Shown: positions 9,430 to 17,619 of the stretch, in pieces
How the letters are laid out: each line of letters opens with the position of its first letter
How positions within the stretch are numbered: position 1 is the stretch's first letter
Source of the DNA: Pseudomonadales bacterium
GTDB taxonomy: Bacteria > Pseudomonadota > Gammaproteobacteria > Pseudomonadales > Azotimanducaceae
Assembly (NCBI GenBank): GCA_012103505.1
Contig: WLWP01000001.1
Coordinates: 3,596,001-3,660,000, forward strand
Direction: 5' to 3'
DNA length: 64,000 nt
Notes under the pieces: model-generated
Told to the model about the DNA's origin: nothing
The model's database searches: none
The model's input: the letters and a program-made list of their open reading frames with translations, nothing else
Made by a program: the position numbers and the translations under genes

Positions 9430-9749
9430 ACGTGTAACTTAAAGTAACGCATGGGCAGAAGATTACACCGTTTTATCCACTGAAGACACTTGAAGCCAGG
9501 CAGCCTTTCATACGGGTTGCGGCTGTTGCGACCTATTAACATCAATGTTGGTATGTAATAATCGCTCGACAGGTCTGCTTAGAAGTTCACTTGGGGTTGG
9601 ATAAAAACAACTAGAAACCCTATGACCGTTCTAGCAATAGAGATCTATAAAAAGAAAAAAGAAAAAATAGAGAACAAGAAGAACTTTAGAAAGCGGACGA
9701 CCCGCGTTAGCGAAAGGGACTGCTAATTTAGACTTTAGGGAAATAGGCT
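9430..9749. other. 320-base intergenic region upstream of csrA
   Basis: No gene is seen. It must contain the outward promoters for the Gfo/Idh operon and csrA. A short inverted repeat (CTAGAA at 9611-9616, TTCTAG at 9629-9634) precedes a purine-rich, A-rich tract (about 9648-9690). Several GGA motifs lie in the probable csrA leader (GCGGACG about 9692, AGGGACT about 9715, TAGGGAAA about 9735). These are the core of CsrA-binding sites, so autoregulation of csrA is possible but unproven. I could not identify a convincing -35/-10 pair. Confidence 0.4.
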
Positions 9750-9950
9750 ATGTTGATTCTCACCCGGCGCATTGGCGAGACGATCAAGATTGGCGACGAA
9801 ATCACCGTCACCGTTTTAGGCGTAAAAGGTAACCAAGTCCGCCTCGGCGTTGGCGCACCACGAGAAGTCGCCGTGCATCGGGAAGAAATTTACGATCGCA
9901 TCCAATCCGAGAACGAAGACCCCAAGGTTTCCCGTCTACCTCGCGTTTAG
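9750..9950 (+). CDS. csrA: CsrA/RsmA post-transcriptional regulator
   Basis: A 66-residue protein matching CsrA along its whole core: [16 protein letters not shown] at the start, with RNA-contacting L4 and R44 (VHREEI) in place and the usual five-strand core. CsrA dimers bind GGA-bearing leaders and change translation or stability of carbon-storage, motility and biofilm mRNAs, which fits the PomAB and FimX genes elsewhere in the window. The C-terminal tail (residues 52-66) is variable in the family. In many gammaproteobacteria csrA follows alaS or lysC; here it stands alone upstream of an unrelated esterase. The leader contains GGA motifs compatible with autorepression. Confidence 0.97.
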   Translation: MLILTRRIGETIKIGDEITVTVLGVKGNQVRLGVGAPREVAVHREEIYDRIQSENEDPKVSRLPRV

Positions 9951-9953
9951 CCC

Positions 9954-11669
9954 ATGCTTTGCATAGGTTCTTTCCGGATCGGTAGACGCACCGGTGGTGC
10001 CAACATATCCCGCAACCAATTGTTCCGATCCTGCACGCTCTCCGCAGCCTTAGTTCTAGCCGCTTGCAGCACGCCTGAAGAAGGAAACGATATGTCCACC
10101 AATACTCCGACTTCGAAGGCGTCATTTGAATCCGCAACACCAGCATCAGCCTCATATGGACCGGGACCGACCACAGAAACACTCTACGGCGAATTGCAGG
10201 GAGCGATGGTCACCGAAGAGATTGCTGTATTTCGAGGCATTCCCTACGCGGCGGCACCTGTTGCCGAAAAACGCTGGAAAGCACCGCAAGCCCCAGAGAC
10301 TTGGCGTGATGTTCGCGACGCTACAGCGTTTAGCGATTCGTGCATTCAGCCGACCTTTACCAGCAACTATGTTTGGCGAAGGGCAGATTTTGCCGTTTCC
10401 GAAGATTGCCTCTATCTCAACATATGGGCTAAACAAAACACCGACAATCTACCCGTTATGGTTTGGTTTCACGGTGGCGCACATACATCAGGACAAGGAC
10501 ACTCAAAGATTTTCGACGGCACCACCCTCGCTGAACACGATGTGGTCCTCGTTAGCATCAACTACCGACTTGGCGCACTCGGCTTTCTCGCCCACCCATG
10601 GCTAAGTGAAGAATCAGCCCACGATAGCTCCGGCAACTACGGCCTGTCAGACAAAATCTCTGCCCTCAATTGGGTGCGGGACAATATCGCTCAATTTGGC
10701 GGGAACCCGGACAACATTACGATCTTCGGCCAATCAGCTGGATCCCAAAGTGTCTGTTCTTTGATGGCATCACCCTTAGCCCAGGGGCTGTTTCATAAAG
10801 CTATCGGTCAATCGGCGGCTTGCGTCGGCCCCGCCCCGCAACGTGACCCAGCAGGATTAGAACGTGGCGAAAAGCTGGTCGACTTACTGGGAGCGACTTC
10901 CCTCGAGACACTTCGAAACGTACCGCCAGAAGATATTCTGAATGCGACTGAGGCGAGTGGTTGGACAAATGACTCACGCATTGTCATCGACGGATGGGTT
11001 CTCCCTGAAGCACAGATCGAGACTTTCCGAGCGGGTCGGCAGTCCCCGGTCCCCTTGATGCTAGGTTGTCTTGCAGACGAAGGCGTAAACCTGTTCCCAG
11101 TTAACGCAGATTTGACAGATGATCAACTCGCCGAGTACTTGAGTCGCACGTTGGGTGATCAGGCCACTGCGATCAAGGCAGCGTACGCTGCAGAACACAA
11201 ACAATCTCCCGGGACCGCCCAACATGCGATCGCCACGGATCTCTTTATGGCTTTTGCCATGCGTCGTTGGGCTGAATACCAAGTAGCAGTGGACCAACCT
11301 ACTTACCTGTATTTCATGGATCACATTCCACCAGCGTTCCATCTCTATATGCCGGAAGACCCAAAACTCGAAACACCAGAAGGACCTCGCCACGCCGCTT
11401 ATCACTCGGGCGATCTTGCCTATGTGTTTGGCAACGTCGACAAAGTTGGACTAGATTGGACGCCCGAAGACAGAGCGCTGTCCGACTTGATGGTGAATTA
11501 TTGGACAAACTTCGCGCGGACGGGTGATCCCAACGGCGACGCGCTGCCAGATTGGCAGAGTTTCAACTCTCAGAGTTTCGCAACCCAAAGATTGAACGCC
11601 GAAACCCAAACGGTCGACGGCATCAGACGCGACCGCTTGGACTTAATCGCAGAAGCTTTTCCTCGCTAA
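9954..11669 (+). CDS. Type B carboxylesterase, probable lipoprotein
   Basis: A 571-residue esterase/lipase of the carboxylesterase B family. The signature SEDCLYLNIWA is present, and the nucleophile elbow FGQSAGS places the catalytic serine at residue 261. The histidine near AYHSGDLAYVFG and an intervening acidic residue would complete the triad. The N-terminus contains LSAALVLAAC, a lipobox, so the mature protein is probably tethered to a membrane with its catalytic domain outside the cytoplasm. The annotated ATG is only three bases after the csrA stop and gives an unusually long N-region; an internal TTG at 10020 would give a more normal signal peptide but lacks a clear ribosome-binding site. 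Co-transcription with csrA is likely from the spacing. Substrate unknown. Confidence 0.87.
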   Translation: MLCIGSFRIGRRTGGANISRNQLFRSCTLSAALVLAACSTPEEGNDMSTNTPTSKASFESATPASASYGPGPTTETLYGELQGAMVTEEIAVFRGIPYAAAPVAEKRWKAPQAPETWRDVRDATAFSDSCIQPTFTSNYVWRRADFAVSEDCLYLNIWAKQNTDNLPVMVWFHGGAHTSGQGHSKIFDGTTLAEHDVVLVSINYRLGALGFLAHPWLSEESAHDSSGNYGLSDKISALNWVRDNIAQFGGNPDNITIFGQSAGSQSVCSLMASPLAQGLFHKAIGQSAACVGPAPQRDPAGLERGEKLVDLLGATSLETLRNVPPEDILNATEASGWTNDSRIVIDGWVLPEAQIETFRAGRQSPVPLMLGCLADEGVNLFPVNADLTDDQLAEYLSRTLGDQATAIKAAYAAEHKQSPGTAQHAIATDLFMAFAMRRWAEYQVAVDQPTYLYFMDHIPPAFHLYMPEDPKLETPEGPRHAAYHSGDLAYVFGNVDKVGLDWTPEDRALSDLMVNYWTNFARTGDPNGDALPDWQSFNSQSFATQRLNAETQTVDGIRRDRLDLIAEAFPR

Positions 11670-11679
11670 GCTGCGCGAA

Positions 11680-12030
11680 TTAGTCTTCTTCGTCGAACAC
11701 TTCTTTGGCGACGGCCATGCCTTCGACAGATGTGGGAAAACCACCGTATATCGCCATGTGCATAATAACCTCGCAGACTTCTTCGCGGCTAAGACCATTG
11801 TGACGCCCGCGGCCAATGTGCAATCTCAATTCGTTGGGACGGTGTAGAGCACACAAGGCAGCAATGGTAATCAGCGAGCGATCACGCTTATTAAGACCCT
11901 CTCGCGACCATACACCGTTGGGTAAGACCGTATCGATGATCATCTTGCCCCAGTCATCTCTAATCTCGTCGGGGGTGGTCAAAGTTTCGGTGATGGTTCT
12001 AGCGAGCTCTAACTTTTCTTCTTCGTTCAT
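11680..12030 (-). CDS. Carboxymuconolactone decarboxylase family protein
   Basis: A small 116-residue all-helical protein similar to the 4-carboxymuconolactone decarboxylase (PcaC)/AhpD superfamily, with the core RDRSLITIAALCALHRPNELRLHIGRG region followed by the LSREEVCEVIMHMAIYGGFP helix. The CxxC redox pair of the AhpD branch is absent (a single cysteine in AALCALH and one in EEVCEV), so a peroxidase-type role is unlikely and a lactone decarboxylase or related isomerase role is more probable. No other protocatechuate-pathway gene is nearby. It converges on the esterase gene with 10 bases between stops. Confidence 0.85.
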   Translation of the reverse strand: MNEEEKLELARTITETLTTPDEIRDDWGKMIIDTVLPNGVWSREGLNKRDRSLITIAALCALHRPNELRLHIGRGRHNGLSREEVCEVIMHMAIYGGFPTSVEGMAVAKEVFDEED

Positions 12031-12065
12031 AACCTAACCTACTCGTGTCGGTCGATTAGGATAAC

Positions 12066-13037
12066 CTAGAAAATCTCCTCCGGTGAGAGCTCAAACCGCT
12101 GCAGAAGTTCTTGGCGGACATCCTCATACAGCGCCGGGAATTCTTCCTTTAACACCTCGAGCTCACCTTGCACTTCAGAACTCAGCCCTTGGTTCACAAC
12201 CACTTCCACGCGCCGATTTCGTGATTTACCTGCCGGAGTTGAATTGCTCACCAACGGTTTGGTTTCCGCATATCCGGTTATCGTGAAACGATCCTGATCA
12301 AGCTCCGGATCTTTAAATAGTTCATGGGCAACGCTGACTGCGCGACCGCTGGAGAGCGCCCAGTTCGACCGGAAACGAGCCGTATTAATCGGGTCATCAT
12401 CCGTATGGCCTTCCACAATTATCTGCCCTTCCATATCTCGCAACTGCTCACGAACGATTTTTAGGACCGGCAAAAAGTTGCGGGACAAACGATCGGTACC
12501 TGACGGGAAGGTGCCATGCTCTTTGATTCTAATGGTGATCCGCCGTCCTGATGTTTCAACTTCGAGCACACCTGCTGCGATCTCCTTTGAAAGCGCTTCG
12601 GCCATCTCGATGGCATCTTGTTCGGTTTCACCGACGAGATCTTTGACTTTATCGACGATAATCATCTGTTGCGCATCACCAGACTCGCCGGTGTTGCTCG
12701 AACCCTGATCCTGACAAGCAACGTCTAGGCTATTGCTCGACTCATCCGTCGTTTTCTGCCATATCTCATTCAGCGGTGTTGGCTGCGGGGTACCTGGTGA
12801 AAATTCTTGCGCGATGATACTAGTACCCTTGGGTGGATCATCTGCCCGAAACTTCTGCTGCACGCCAAAGGCTTCGCTCATCGATCCAGCGAGGCGTTTA
12901 AATTTGAGGACATCCATTTCCGAAAATGACAAAAGCAGAACGAAAAAACACATGAGCAGGGACATCAAGTCTGCGAATGTCATGATCCATCCGCCACCCC
13001 CGTCTTCGTCTGAGCTTTCGCTTACTTCTTCGTCCAT
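12066..13037 (-). CDS. pomB: Flagellar stator subunit MotB/PomB
   Basis: A 323-residue stator protein. After a short acidic N-terminus comes GGGGWIMTFADLMSLLMCFF, a single membrane helix with the ion-binding aspartate at D23, followed by a linker and an OmpA-type peptidoglycan-binding domain (about 200-295) with the motif IIVEGHTDDDP and the helix RFRSNWALSSGRAVSVAHEL. It couples ion flow through the PomA/PomB channel to flagellar rotation at the inner membrane and anchors to the cell wall. It follows pomA by 25 bases. The PomB naming rests on the pomA partner and on adjacency to xseB, as in Vibrio; the driving ion cannot be proven from sequence alone. Confidence 0.92.
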   Translation of the reverse strand: MDEEVSESSDEDGGGGWIMTFADLMSLLMCFFVLLLSFSEMDVLKFKRLAGSMSEAFGVQQKFRADDPPKGTSIIAQEFSPGTPQPTPLNEIWQKTTDESSNSLDVACQDQGSSNTGESGDAQQMIIVDKVKDLVGETEQDAIEMAEALSKEIAAGVLEVETSGRRITIRIKEHGTFPSGTDRLSRNFLPVLKIVREQLRDMEGQIIVEGHTDDDPINTARFRSNWALSSGRAVSVAHELFKDPELDQDRFTITGYAETKPLVSNSTPAGKSRNRRVEVVVNQGLSSEVQGELEVLKEEFPALYEDVRQELLQRFELSPEEIF

Positions 13038-13062
13038 AATCGACTCTGCTTGGCTTCCCTAA

Positions 13063-13818
13063 CTACTCGTCTTCTTTGCGTTGAGACTCAGGTAAATAGG
13101 CTTTCAGCATCGAGTCGATAATGCGTGGGTTTTGACCCGCCTGGATGGCAAGCAAGGCATCGATCGCCATGGTTTTTACTCGCCCTTCTTCGGTACGCCG
13201 CAGAGTTAGTTTGTCGGCAACCGGCAAAGCGACCATATTCGCGAACATCGCGCCGTAGAGTGTTGTCAGAAGTGCGACAGCCATCGCAGGTCCAATCGAT
13301 TTCGGATCGTCCATGTTTGACAACATCGCGACCAAACCAACGAGAGTACCGATCATGCCCATCGCGGGCGCAACATCACCTAAAGCAGTAAAAATCTTCG
13401 CACCCCACTCGTGTCGCTCCTGGGTTTGTTTAAGATCTTTCCACAGCAAAGTTTTGACAACGTCCGCGTCATGTCCGTCGACCAACAGCTGAATGCCTTG
13501 GCTTAGGAACTTACTGGAGGTTTCCTTACCTTCAAGGGAGAGCAATCCCCCCTTGCGTGCTTCATCTGCCAGTTCGACTACTTCCTCAATCAGAACCTCT
13601 GGATCAGTGAGTTTGAAACTAAAAGCTTTGACGGCCACTTTGAGTGCACCAATGAACTGACCAAGATTGAACTTCATCAGTACTACAAATAACGAGCCTA
13701 TCAATACAATCATCAATGATGGCGCGTTTACAAACATGTCGAGCGAGCCACCTGAGAGCATCGCGTAAATGACGATACCAAAAGCGCCCAATATGCCGAT
13801 GAGTGTCGCTAGATCCAT
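13063..13818 (-). CDS. pomA: Flagellar stator subunit MotA/PomA
   Basis: A 251-residue four-helix stator protein. The start MDLATLIGILGAFGIVIYAML and the phrase LIGSLFVVLMKF fit the sodium-type PomA branch. A cytoplasmic loop with charged residues (about 60-145) interacts with the rotor, and the last two helices read DVAPAMGMIGTLVGLVAML and IGPAMAVALLTTLYGAMFANM. It is first in a two-gene operon with pomB. The opposite direction holds xseB, with 146 bases between starts to hold both promoters. No other flagellar genes occur in the window, as is usual for pomAB. Confidence 0.93.
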   Translation of the reverse strand: MDLATLIGILGAFGIVIYAMLSGGSLDMFVNAPSLMIVLIGSLFVVLMKFNLGQFIGALKVAVKAFSFKLTDPEVLIEEVVELADEARKGGLLSLEGKETSSKFLSQGIQLLVDGHDADVVKTLLWKDLKQTQERHEWGAKIFTALGDVAPAMGMIGTLVGLVAMLSNMDDPKSIGPAMAVALLTTLYGAMFANMVALPVADKLTLRRTEEGRVKTMAIDALLAIQAGQNPRIIDSMLKAYLPESQRKEDE

Positions 13819-13964
13819 CTAACGTATTCCCTGAAGGATTTTCCTGATTTAAGTCTAGCAGCCTGGCTAGAAACGCCAGGTTGATGAAACACGATGCTCA
13901 AACCAGCAAAAGTCTTTATGCTTGGCGCTGCGAATAACCATCTAGTTCAAGTAGCACAAGCCCC

Positions 13965-14243
13965 ATGCCTAAAGCATCCGATAGCTCGGCCGACGCAACC
14001 GCCAACAATTTGACGCCCGAGAATGAGCCAAAGAACTTCGAAACCGCACTGGCCGAACTAGAAACCTTGGTGACGAGTATGGAAAGCGGTGAGCTGACTC
14101 TCGACGAGTCCCTGAAAGCCTTCGAGCGTGGCGTCAAACTCGCACGTCGCTGTCAAACTGAACTAAAACACGCTGAGCAAAAAGTTCAAATTCTAAACGC
14201 AGACGGCGCCCTCGAGGATTTCGATCTCAGCGATGGTGACTAA
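13965..14243 (+). CDS. xseB: Exodeoxyribonuclease VII small subunit
   Basis: A 92-residue protein. The conserved XseB core runs from KNFETALAELETLVTSMESG through LTLDESLKAFERGVKL to CQTELKHAEQKVQ, a two-helix hairpin. About 20 extra residues rich in Ala and Ser precede it, so an internal start cannot be excluded. Several small subunits coat the catalytic large subunit XseA (encoded elsewhere) to make the single-strand-specific exonuclease VII. The reading frame overlaps ispA by 11 bases, the usual xseB-ispA coupling. Confidence 0.93.
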   Translation: MPKASDSSADATANNLTPENEPKNFETALAELETLVTSMESGELTLDESLKAFERGVKLARRCQTELKHAEQKVQILNADGALEDFDLSDGD

Positions 14244-15117
14244 TCTTGCAGATCTGAAGGTTCGAATTGATTCTGCCTTAGCCGAGTACTTACCCACTGA
14301 CTCCGCGATCGCCCAGGACGTCGTCGATGCGATGCGTCATGGGGTTCTCGGCGGGGGTAAAAGACTGCGGCCAATGCTGGCGTGCGCCACTGCCCAAGCC
14401 AGCGGTGCGAACCCTGAGGTCGCCCTCTCATCAGGCTGTGCAACAGAGTTCATCCACGCTTACTCCCTGATTCACGATGATTTACCTGCAATGGACGATG
14501 ACGAGTTGCGTCATGGCTTACCCAGTGCACACGTAGCTTTTGGCGAGGCAACCGCAATTCTCGCGGGCGACTCTTTGCATTCGATGGCATTCCAGCTCAT
14601 CGCACAGGATCACGACTTAGCCGCTGAGACAAGAATCGAAATGATCAGCCTCCTATCTCAGGCTGCCGGGTGGGCTGGGATGGCAGGCGGTCAGTGTCTA
14701 GACATCATGGCGGAAGGTGAGAATCTCAGCTTATCTGAACTGAAAGCCCTCCATGCCGCAAAAACCGGCGCACTCATTAAAGCGTCTGTCCAACTTGGTT
14801 ATTTGAGCGCCTGTGGAACAACGGCCGGTGATCCGAAGTTCACGCTGTTGAGTGACTACGGCGAGCAGATTGGCTTGGCTTTCCAAGTCATGGATGACGT
14901 TCTAGATGTCACTCAATCTACCGAGCAGTTGGGTAAACCGGCAGGCTCCGATGAAGCCCTGGAGAAAAACACGTTTCCAAAACTCATGGGCTTAGACGCT
15001 GCAGTCGTTTTTGCTGCAGACCTGATCGGAGAAGCCAAATCGAAGATCGAATTTCTAGGAGAAGATGGACGCCTGCTGGCAGATCTTGCCGAACTGGTTG
15101 TGAACCGGAACCACTAG
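14233..15117 (+). CDS. ispA: Farnesyl diphosphate synthase (geranyltranstransferase)
   Basis: A 294-residue prenyl synthase. The first aspartate-rich motif is DDLPAMDDD, followed by RHG; the second is DDVLDVTQS, with the lysine-rich GGGKRLRP near residue 40. It condenses isopentenyl diphosphate with dimethylallyl or geranyl diphosphate to farnesyl diphosphate, the precursor of undecaprenyl phosphate and quinone side chains. It overlaps xseB by 11 bases. The dxs gene that often follows is absent here; instead a convergent aspartic protease gene overlaps its end by four bases. Confidence 0.95.
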   Translation: MVTNLADLKVRIDSALAEYLPTDSAIAQDVVDAMRHGVLGGGKRLRPMLACATAQASGANPEVALSSGCATEFIHAYSLIHDDLPAMDDDELRHGLPSAHVAFGEATAILAGDSLHSMAFQLIAQDHDLAAETRIEMISLLSQAAGWAGMAGGQCLDIMAEGENLSLSELKALHAAKTGALIKASVQLGYLSACGTTAGDPKFTLLSDYGEQIGLAFQVMDDVLDVTQSTEQLGKPAGSDEALEKNTFPKLMGLDAAVVFAADLIGEAKSKIEFLGEDGRLLADLAELVVNRNH

Positions 15118-15791
15118 TGGCGTGCAGATAACACCAGGACACCGTTGTTGTTCTGCATGTTGAGCTTGCTTAGAAACGACATCCCTAGAAGTACGTCAGT
15201 CGGGTACCCGCCTTCGATCACGGTTGCCTGAACACCGTTAATCGTAATGCCGCCGAGGGTCACTTCCGAGAGCCGCAAGAAGTAAGCACTCGCGACACCT
15301 TGAGCAGTTTGCACAGTACCCTTTTGGGCACGACGATAGTCCAGATTGATCATCCGCGCGTGGTGCTCACTCATGGCAACAACGGATGCCCCGGTGTCCA
15401 CAAGGAAGTTCACAAAGGTGCCGTCAATCGAGCCTCGCATGCGGTACTGACCCATGGAGTCTTCGTTCAGTCTCACTGACTGTATCTCTGGCTCGACAAA
15501 CCCGCCTGAGACCCGAGTCGACAAGCCGACGTTATACAACTCACCCTTATAACGCACTTTCGCGGTGTGCGGATCGGCTGAAATCAAGTAAGCACCAAAT
15601 TTGGAAGTCTCGCCGACTCTAAGCATCGCTTGGCCCTCACTAGAACGGATCACCGCGCGATCTTTAAAGAGCGCGACCACCTCAACTGGCGCCATAGCGT
15701 GCGCAAAGCTCGAAACCGCTAGAATTGTCAGGCCAATGAAAGACTTTAGTGTGTTTGTGCTCACAGCAACTCGTCGAAATACTATCCGCAC
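15114..15791 (-). CDS. Periplasmic retropepsin-like aspartic protease (clan AA)
   Basis: A 225-residue protein with an N-terminal hydrophobic export signal (about 15-33, ending SSFAHA) and a C-terminal single-lobe aspartic protease domain containing FLVDTGASVVAM (catalytic D132) and the late DVLLGMSFLSKL segment that forms the psi loop. Like other bacterial retropepsins it should act as a dimer. Residues 34-110 form an SH3-like or beta-rich spacer. It starts at GTG 15791, preceded by AAGGG with suitable spacing. It lies 17 bases downstream of pgpA on the same strand only in the sense of sharing the strand; pgpA starts upstream of it, so it could be the last gene of the nrdR operon. Its target is unknown. 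Confidence 0.85.
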   Translation of the reverse strand: MRIVFRRVAVSTNTLKSFIGLTILAVSSFAHAMAPVEVVALFKDRAVIRSSEGQAMLRVGETSKFGAYLISADPHTAKVRYKGELYNVGLSTRVSGGFVEPEIQSVRLNEDSMGQYRMRGSIDGTFVNFLVDTGASVVAMSEHHARMINLDYRRAQKGTVQTAQGVASAYFLRLSEVTLGGITINGVQATVIEGGYPTDVLLGMSFLSKLNMQNNNGVLVLSARH

Positions 15792-15808
15792 CAGTTTATT
15801 CCCTTAGT

Positions 15809-16315
15809 TCAAAGCACATTGATACTCAGCGCACGGAAAATGATAACCAGTGCCCAAATGCCAAGACAGGTTAGGGCGCCTGCGACTAGATCATCAACGA
15901 TAATCCCTAGGCCCCCTTTCAGCTCCCGATCTAGGCGGCCAATCAGCCACGGTTTTCTAATGTCGAGAAAACGAAAAGTCACAAAGCCAAGGATCGCAAT
16001 CCACCAAAATTGAGGCAAAGCGAACAATGCCACCCACATTCCAAGAACCTCATCCGCAACCACCTCCCCAGCATCATCAACGGCAAAAAGCTCACAGACT
16101 CGTTGGCATGCCCACCACGAAATACCAAAGTACGTGGCAATGATCACAAGCTGGGTCAGCGGGTTGAGATCAGCAATCACAAACCACCAGACAAGCAACG
16201 CACCAAGACTTCCCCATGTCCCTGGTGCGCGAGGTAAGAAACCAAGCCCAAAGCCGCTCGCCCAGAGCAGGCTTGGGCTGCTTAGGTCCGATGCTTTAAG
16301 CGCGGAAATGGTCAT
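15809..16315 (-). CDS. pgpA: Phosphatidylglycerophosphatase A
   Basis: A 168-residue inner-membrane phosphatase removing the terminal phosphate of phosphatidylglycerophosphate to give phosphatidylglycerol. The family start GLGFLPRAPGTWGSLGAL, the acidic motif VVADEVLGMW and the late GGLGIIVDDLVAGALTCL are all present, with three or four membrane segments. It overlaps the end of thiL by 20 bases, the classical thiL-pgpA coupling. Confidence 0.95.
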   Translation of the reverse strand: MTISALKASDLSSPSLLWASGFGLGFLPRAPGTWGSLGALLVWWFVIADLNPLTQLVIIATYFGISWWACQRVCELFAVDDAGEVVADEVLGMWVALFALPQFWWIAILGFVTFRFLDIRKPWLIGRLDRELKGGLGIIVDDLVAGALTCLGIWALVIIFRALSINVL

Positions 16316-17171
16316 ACCCCTGAGGTGTAATCTCCTCCCCGTCCAAACAGAGAGGCAGCTCTACAGTGACTTCACCGATAACCCTGAAACCGGCGAGTCC
16401 AGCTGGCGCTGTGACCAACAGTTCGTAGTCGTCACCACCCCAGAGCGCGTCCTGAAGCTCAGCCCCCTCCGCCACAGGGATTAACGCACCATCGATAGCT
16501 GCACCCAAATGGGATGCCTTGAGGATATGTCCTAAATCTTGGAGACAGCCATCTGAAATATCGATCGCTGCATGGGCGCCAGCCACAATCCCGCGAAGGT
16601 CTACTCTCGCATATGGCTCGAAGTACGCTCTCTGCAAAGGACCAGCAACCGCGTAACTACCCGTTCGCACACAAGCTGCCGCAGCGCCAAGATCTCCGCT
16701 GACTTGGACTAAGTCACCTACTTGAGCTCCCGAGCGGACCACACTCGTACCGGCGGTAGCCTCACCATGAACGCTGACAGTAATACTTAGCGGACCCTTC
16801 GTTAGATTGCCTCCGCAGATCGCCATATCACACTTCGCGGCGGCTTTAGCCATGCCTGCGCAGAGGCCAAGGGCAAATTCTCGATCAAGCTCAGGCAAAG
16901 ACAGGGCGACGAGTGCATACCGTGGTAGTGCAGCCATCGCTGCTAGATCGGAGGCAGCTGCCATGAAAGATCGGTAACCAATTTGGCTGGGAAATGCATT
17001 ACTTGGAAAGTGCACATCTGGTGTAAATGTGTCGATCGAGGAGACAACTTCTGCACCGGGCGAGACCGATACAACCGTGGCGTCATCACCTGATGCAACG
17101 GCGATCCAGCTCGCCCTGGCTACCTCGTCTAACGAATCAACAATGTCATCGATGAGGGAAAACTCATCCAC
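16296..17171 (-). CDS. thiL: Thiamine-monophosphate kinase
   Basis: An ATP-dependent kinase making thiamine diphosphate from thiamine monophosphate. The GTG at 17171 (VDEFSLIDDIVDSL) is chosen over the upstream in-frame start at 17207 because it matches the usual N-terminus, has GAGGTGGGG just upstream and overlaps nusB by only 8 bases, giving 291 residues. The motifs SGDDATVVSVSPG, SIDTFTPDVHF (the vsDxxvegvHF box), GGNLTKGPLSI and the C-terminal AAIDISDGCLQDLGHIL are visible. It belongs to the nrdR-ribD-nusB-thiL-pgpA operon. Confidence 0.95.
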   Translation of the reverse strand: MDEFSLIDDIVDSLDEVARASWIAVASGDDATVVSVSPGAEVVSSIDTFTPDVHFPSNAFPSQIGYRSFMAAASDLAAMAALPRYALVALSLPELDREFALGLCAGMAKAAAKCDMAICGGNLTKGPLSITVSVHGEATAGTSVVRSGAQVGDLVQVSGDLGAAAACVRTGSYAVAGPLQRAYFEPYARVDLRGIVAGAHAAIDISDGCLQDLGHILKASHLGAAIDGALIPVAEGAELQDALWGGDDYELLVTAPAGLAGFRVIGEVTVELPLCLDGEEITPQGYDHFRA

Positions 17172-17619
17172 GAGACCCCACCTCAACCGTTCTGACCGAA
17201 GAAGCAAGGTTGTCGAGGACGCCGTTTATGTATTTGTGAGAATCTTGAGCGCCAAACACTTTAGCCAACTCCACATACTCATCGATCACAACTCGGTAGG
17301 GCACGTCGATCCGTTCTGAAAATTCGAACGCAGCCAGCCGTAAAATTGCTCGCTCCACTGGGTCTAGCTTATTCACTTCACGATCAAGCAGCGGTGCGTA
17401 CAACGCATCGAGCACATCCGTCGTATCAGTAGACCGTCGCAAGATTTCTGTAAAGAATTCGTCATCCGCCTTTTTTAAGGCATCACCCGTCTGAAAATCT
17501 GCTATCACGGAGCTGACCGAGTTTGCGGACAACTCCCATTGATACAGCGCTTGGACTAAAGCGCGACGCGCACGCCTTCTTGCCCACACATTTGTCTTCT
17601 TCTTTGAACCTTCACTCAT
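17164..17619 (-). CDS. nusB: Transcription antitermination factor NusB
   Basis: A 151-residue all-helical protein that, with NusE (S10), binds BoxA of rRNA leaders for antitermination. The RRARRALVQALYQWELS start, the TDTTDVLDALYAPLL middle and the DVPYRVVIDEYVELAKVFGAQDSHKYINGVLD end are standard. It overlaps ribD by four bases (ATGA) upstream and thiL by eight downstream. In most gammaproteobacteria ribH immediately precedes nusB; here ribD does. Confidence 0.96.
   Translation of the reverse strand: MSEGSKKKTNVWARRRARRALVQALYQWELSANSVSSVIADFQTGDALKKADDEFFTEILRRSTDTTDVLDALYAPLLDREVNKLDPVERAILRLAAFEFSERIDVPYRVVIDEYVELAKVFGAQDSHKYINGVLDNLASSVRTVEVGSRG

Noticed and set aside
9970..10000. tRNA-like GGTAGACGC segment after csrA
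   Set aside because: No acceptor, anticodon or T-arm pairing can be built around it; it lies in the esterase N-terminal coding region.
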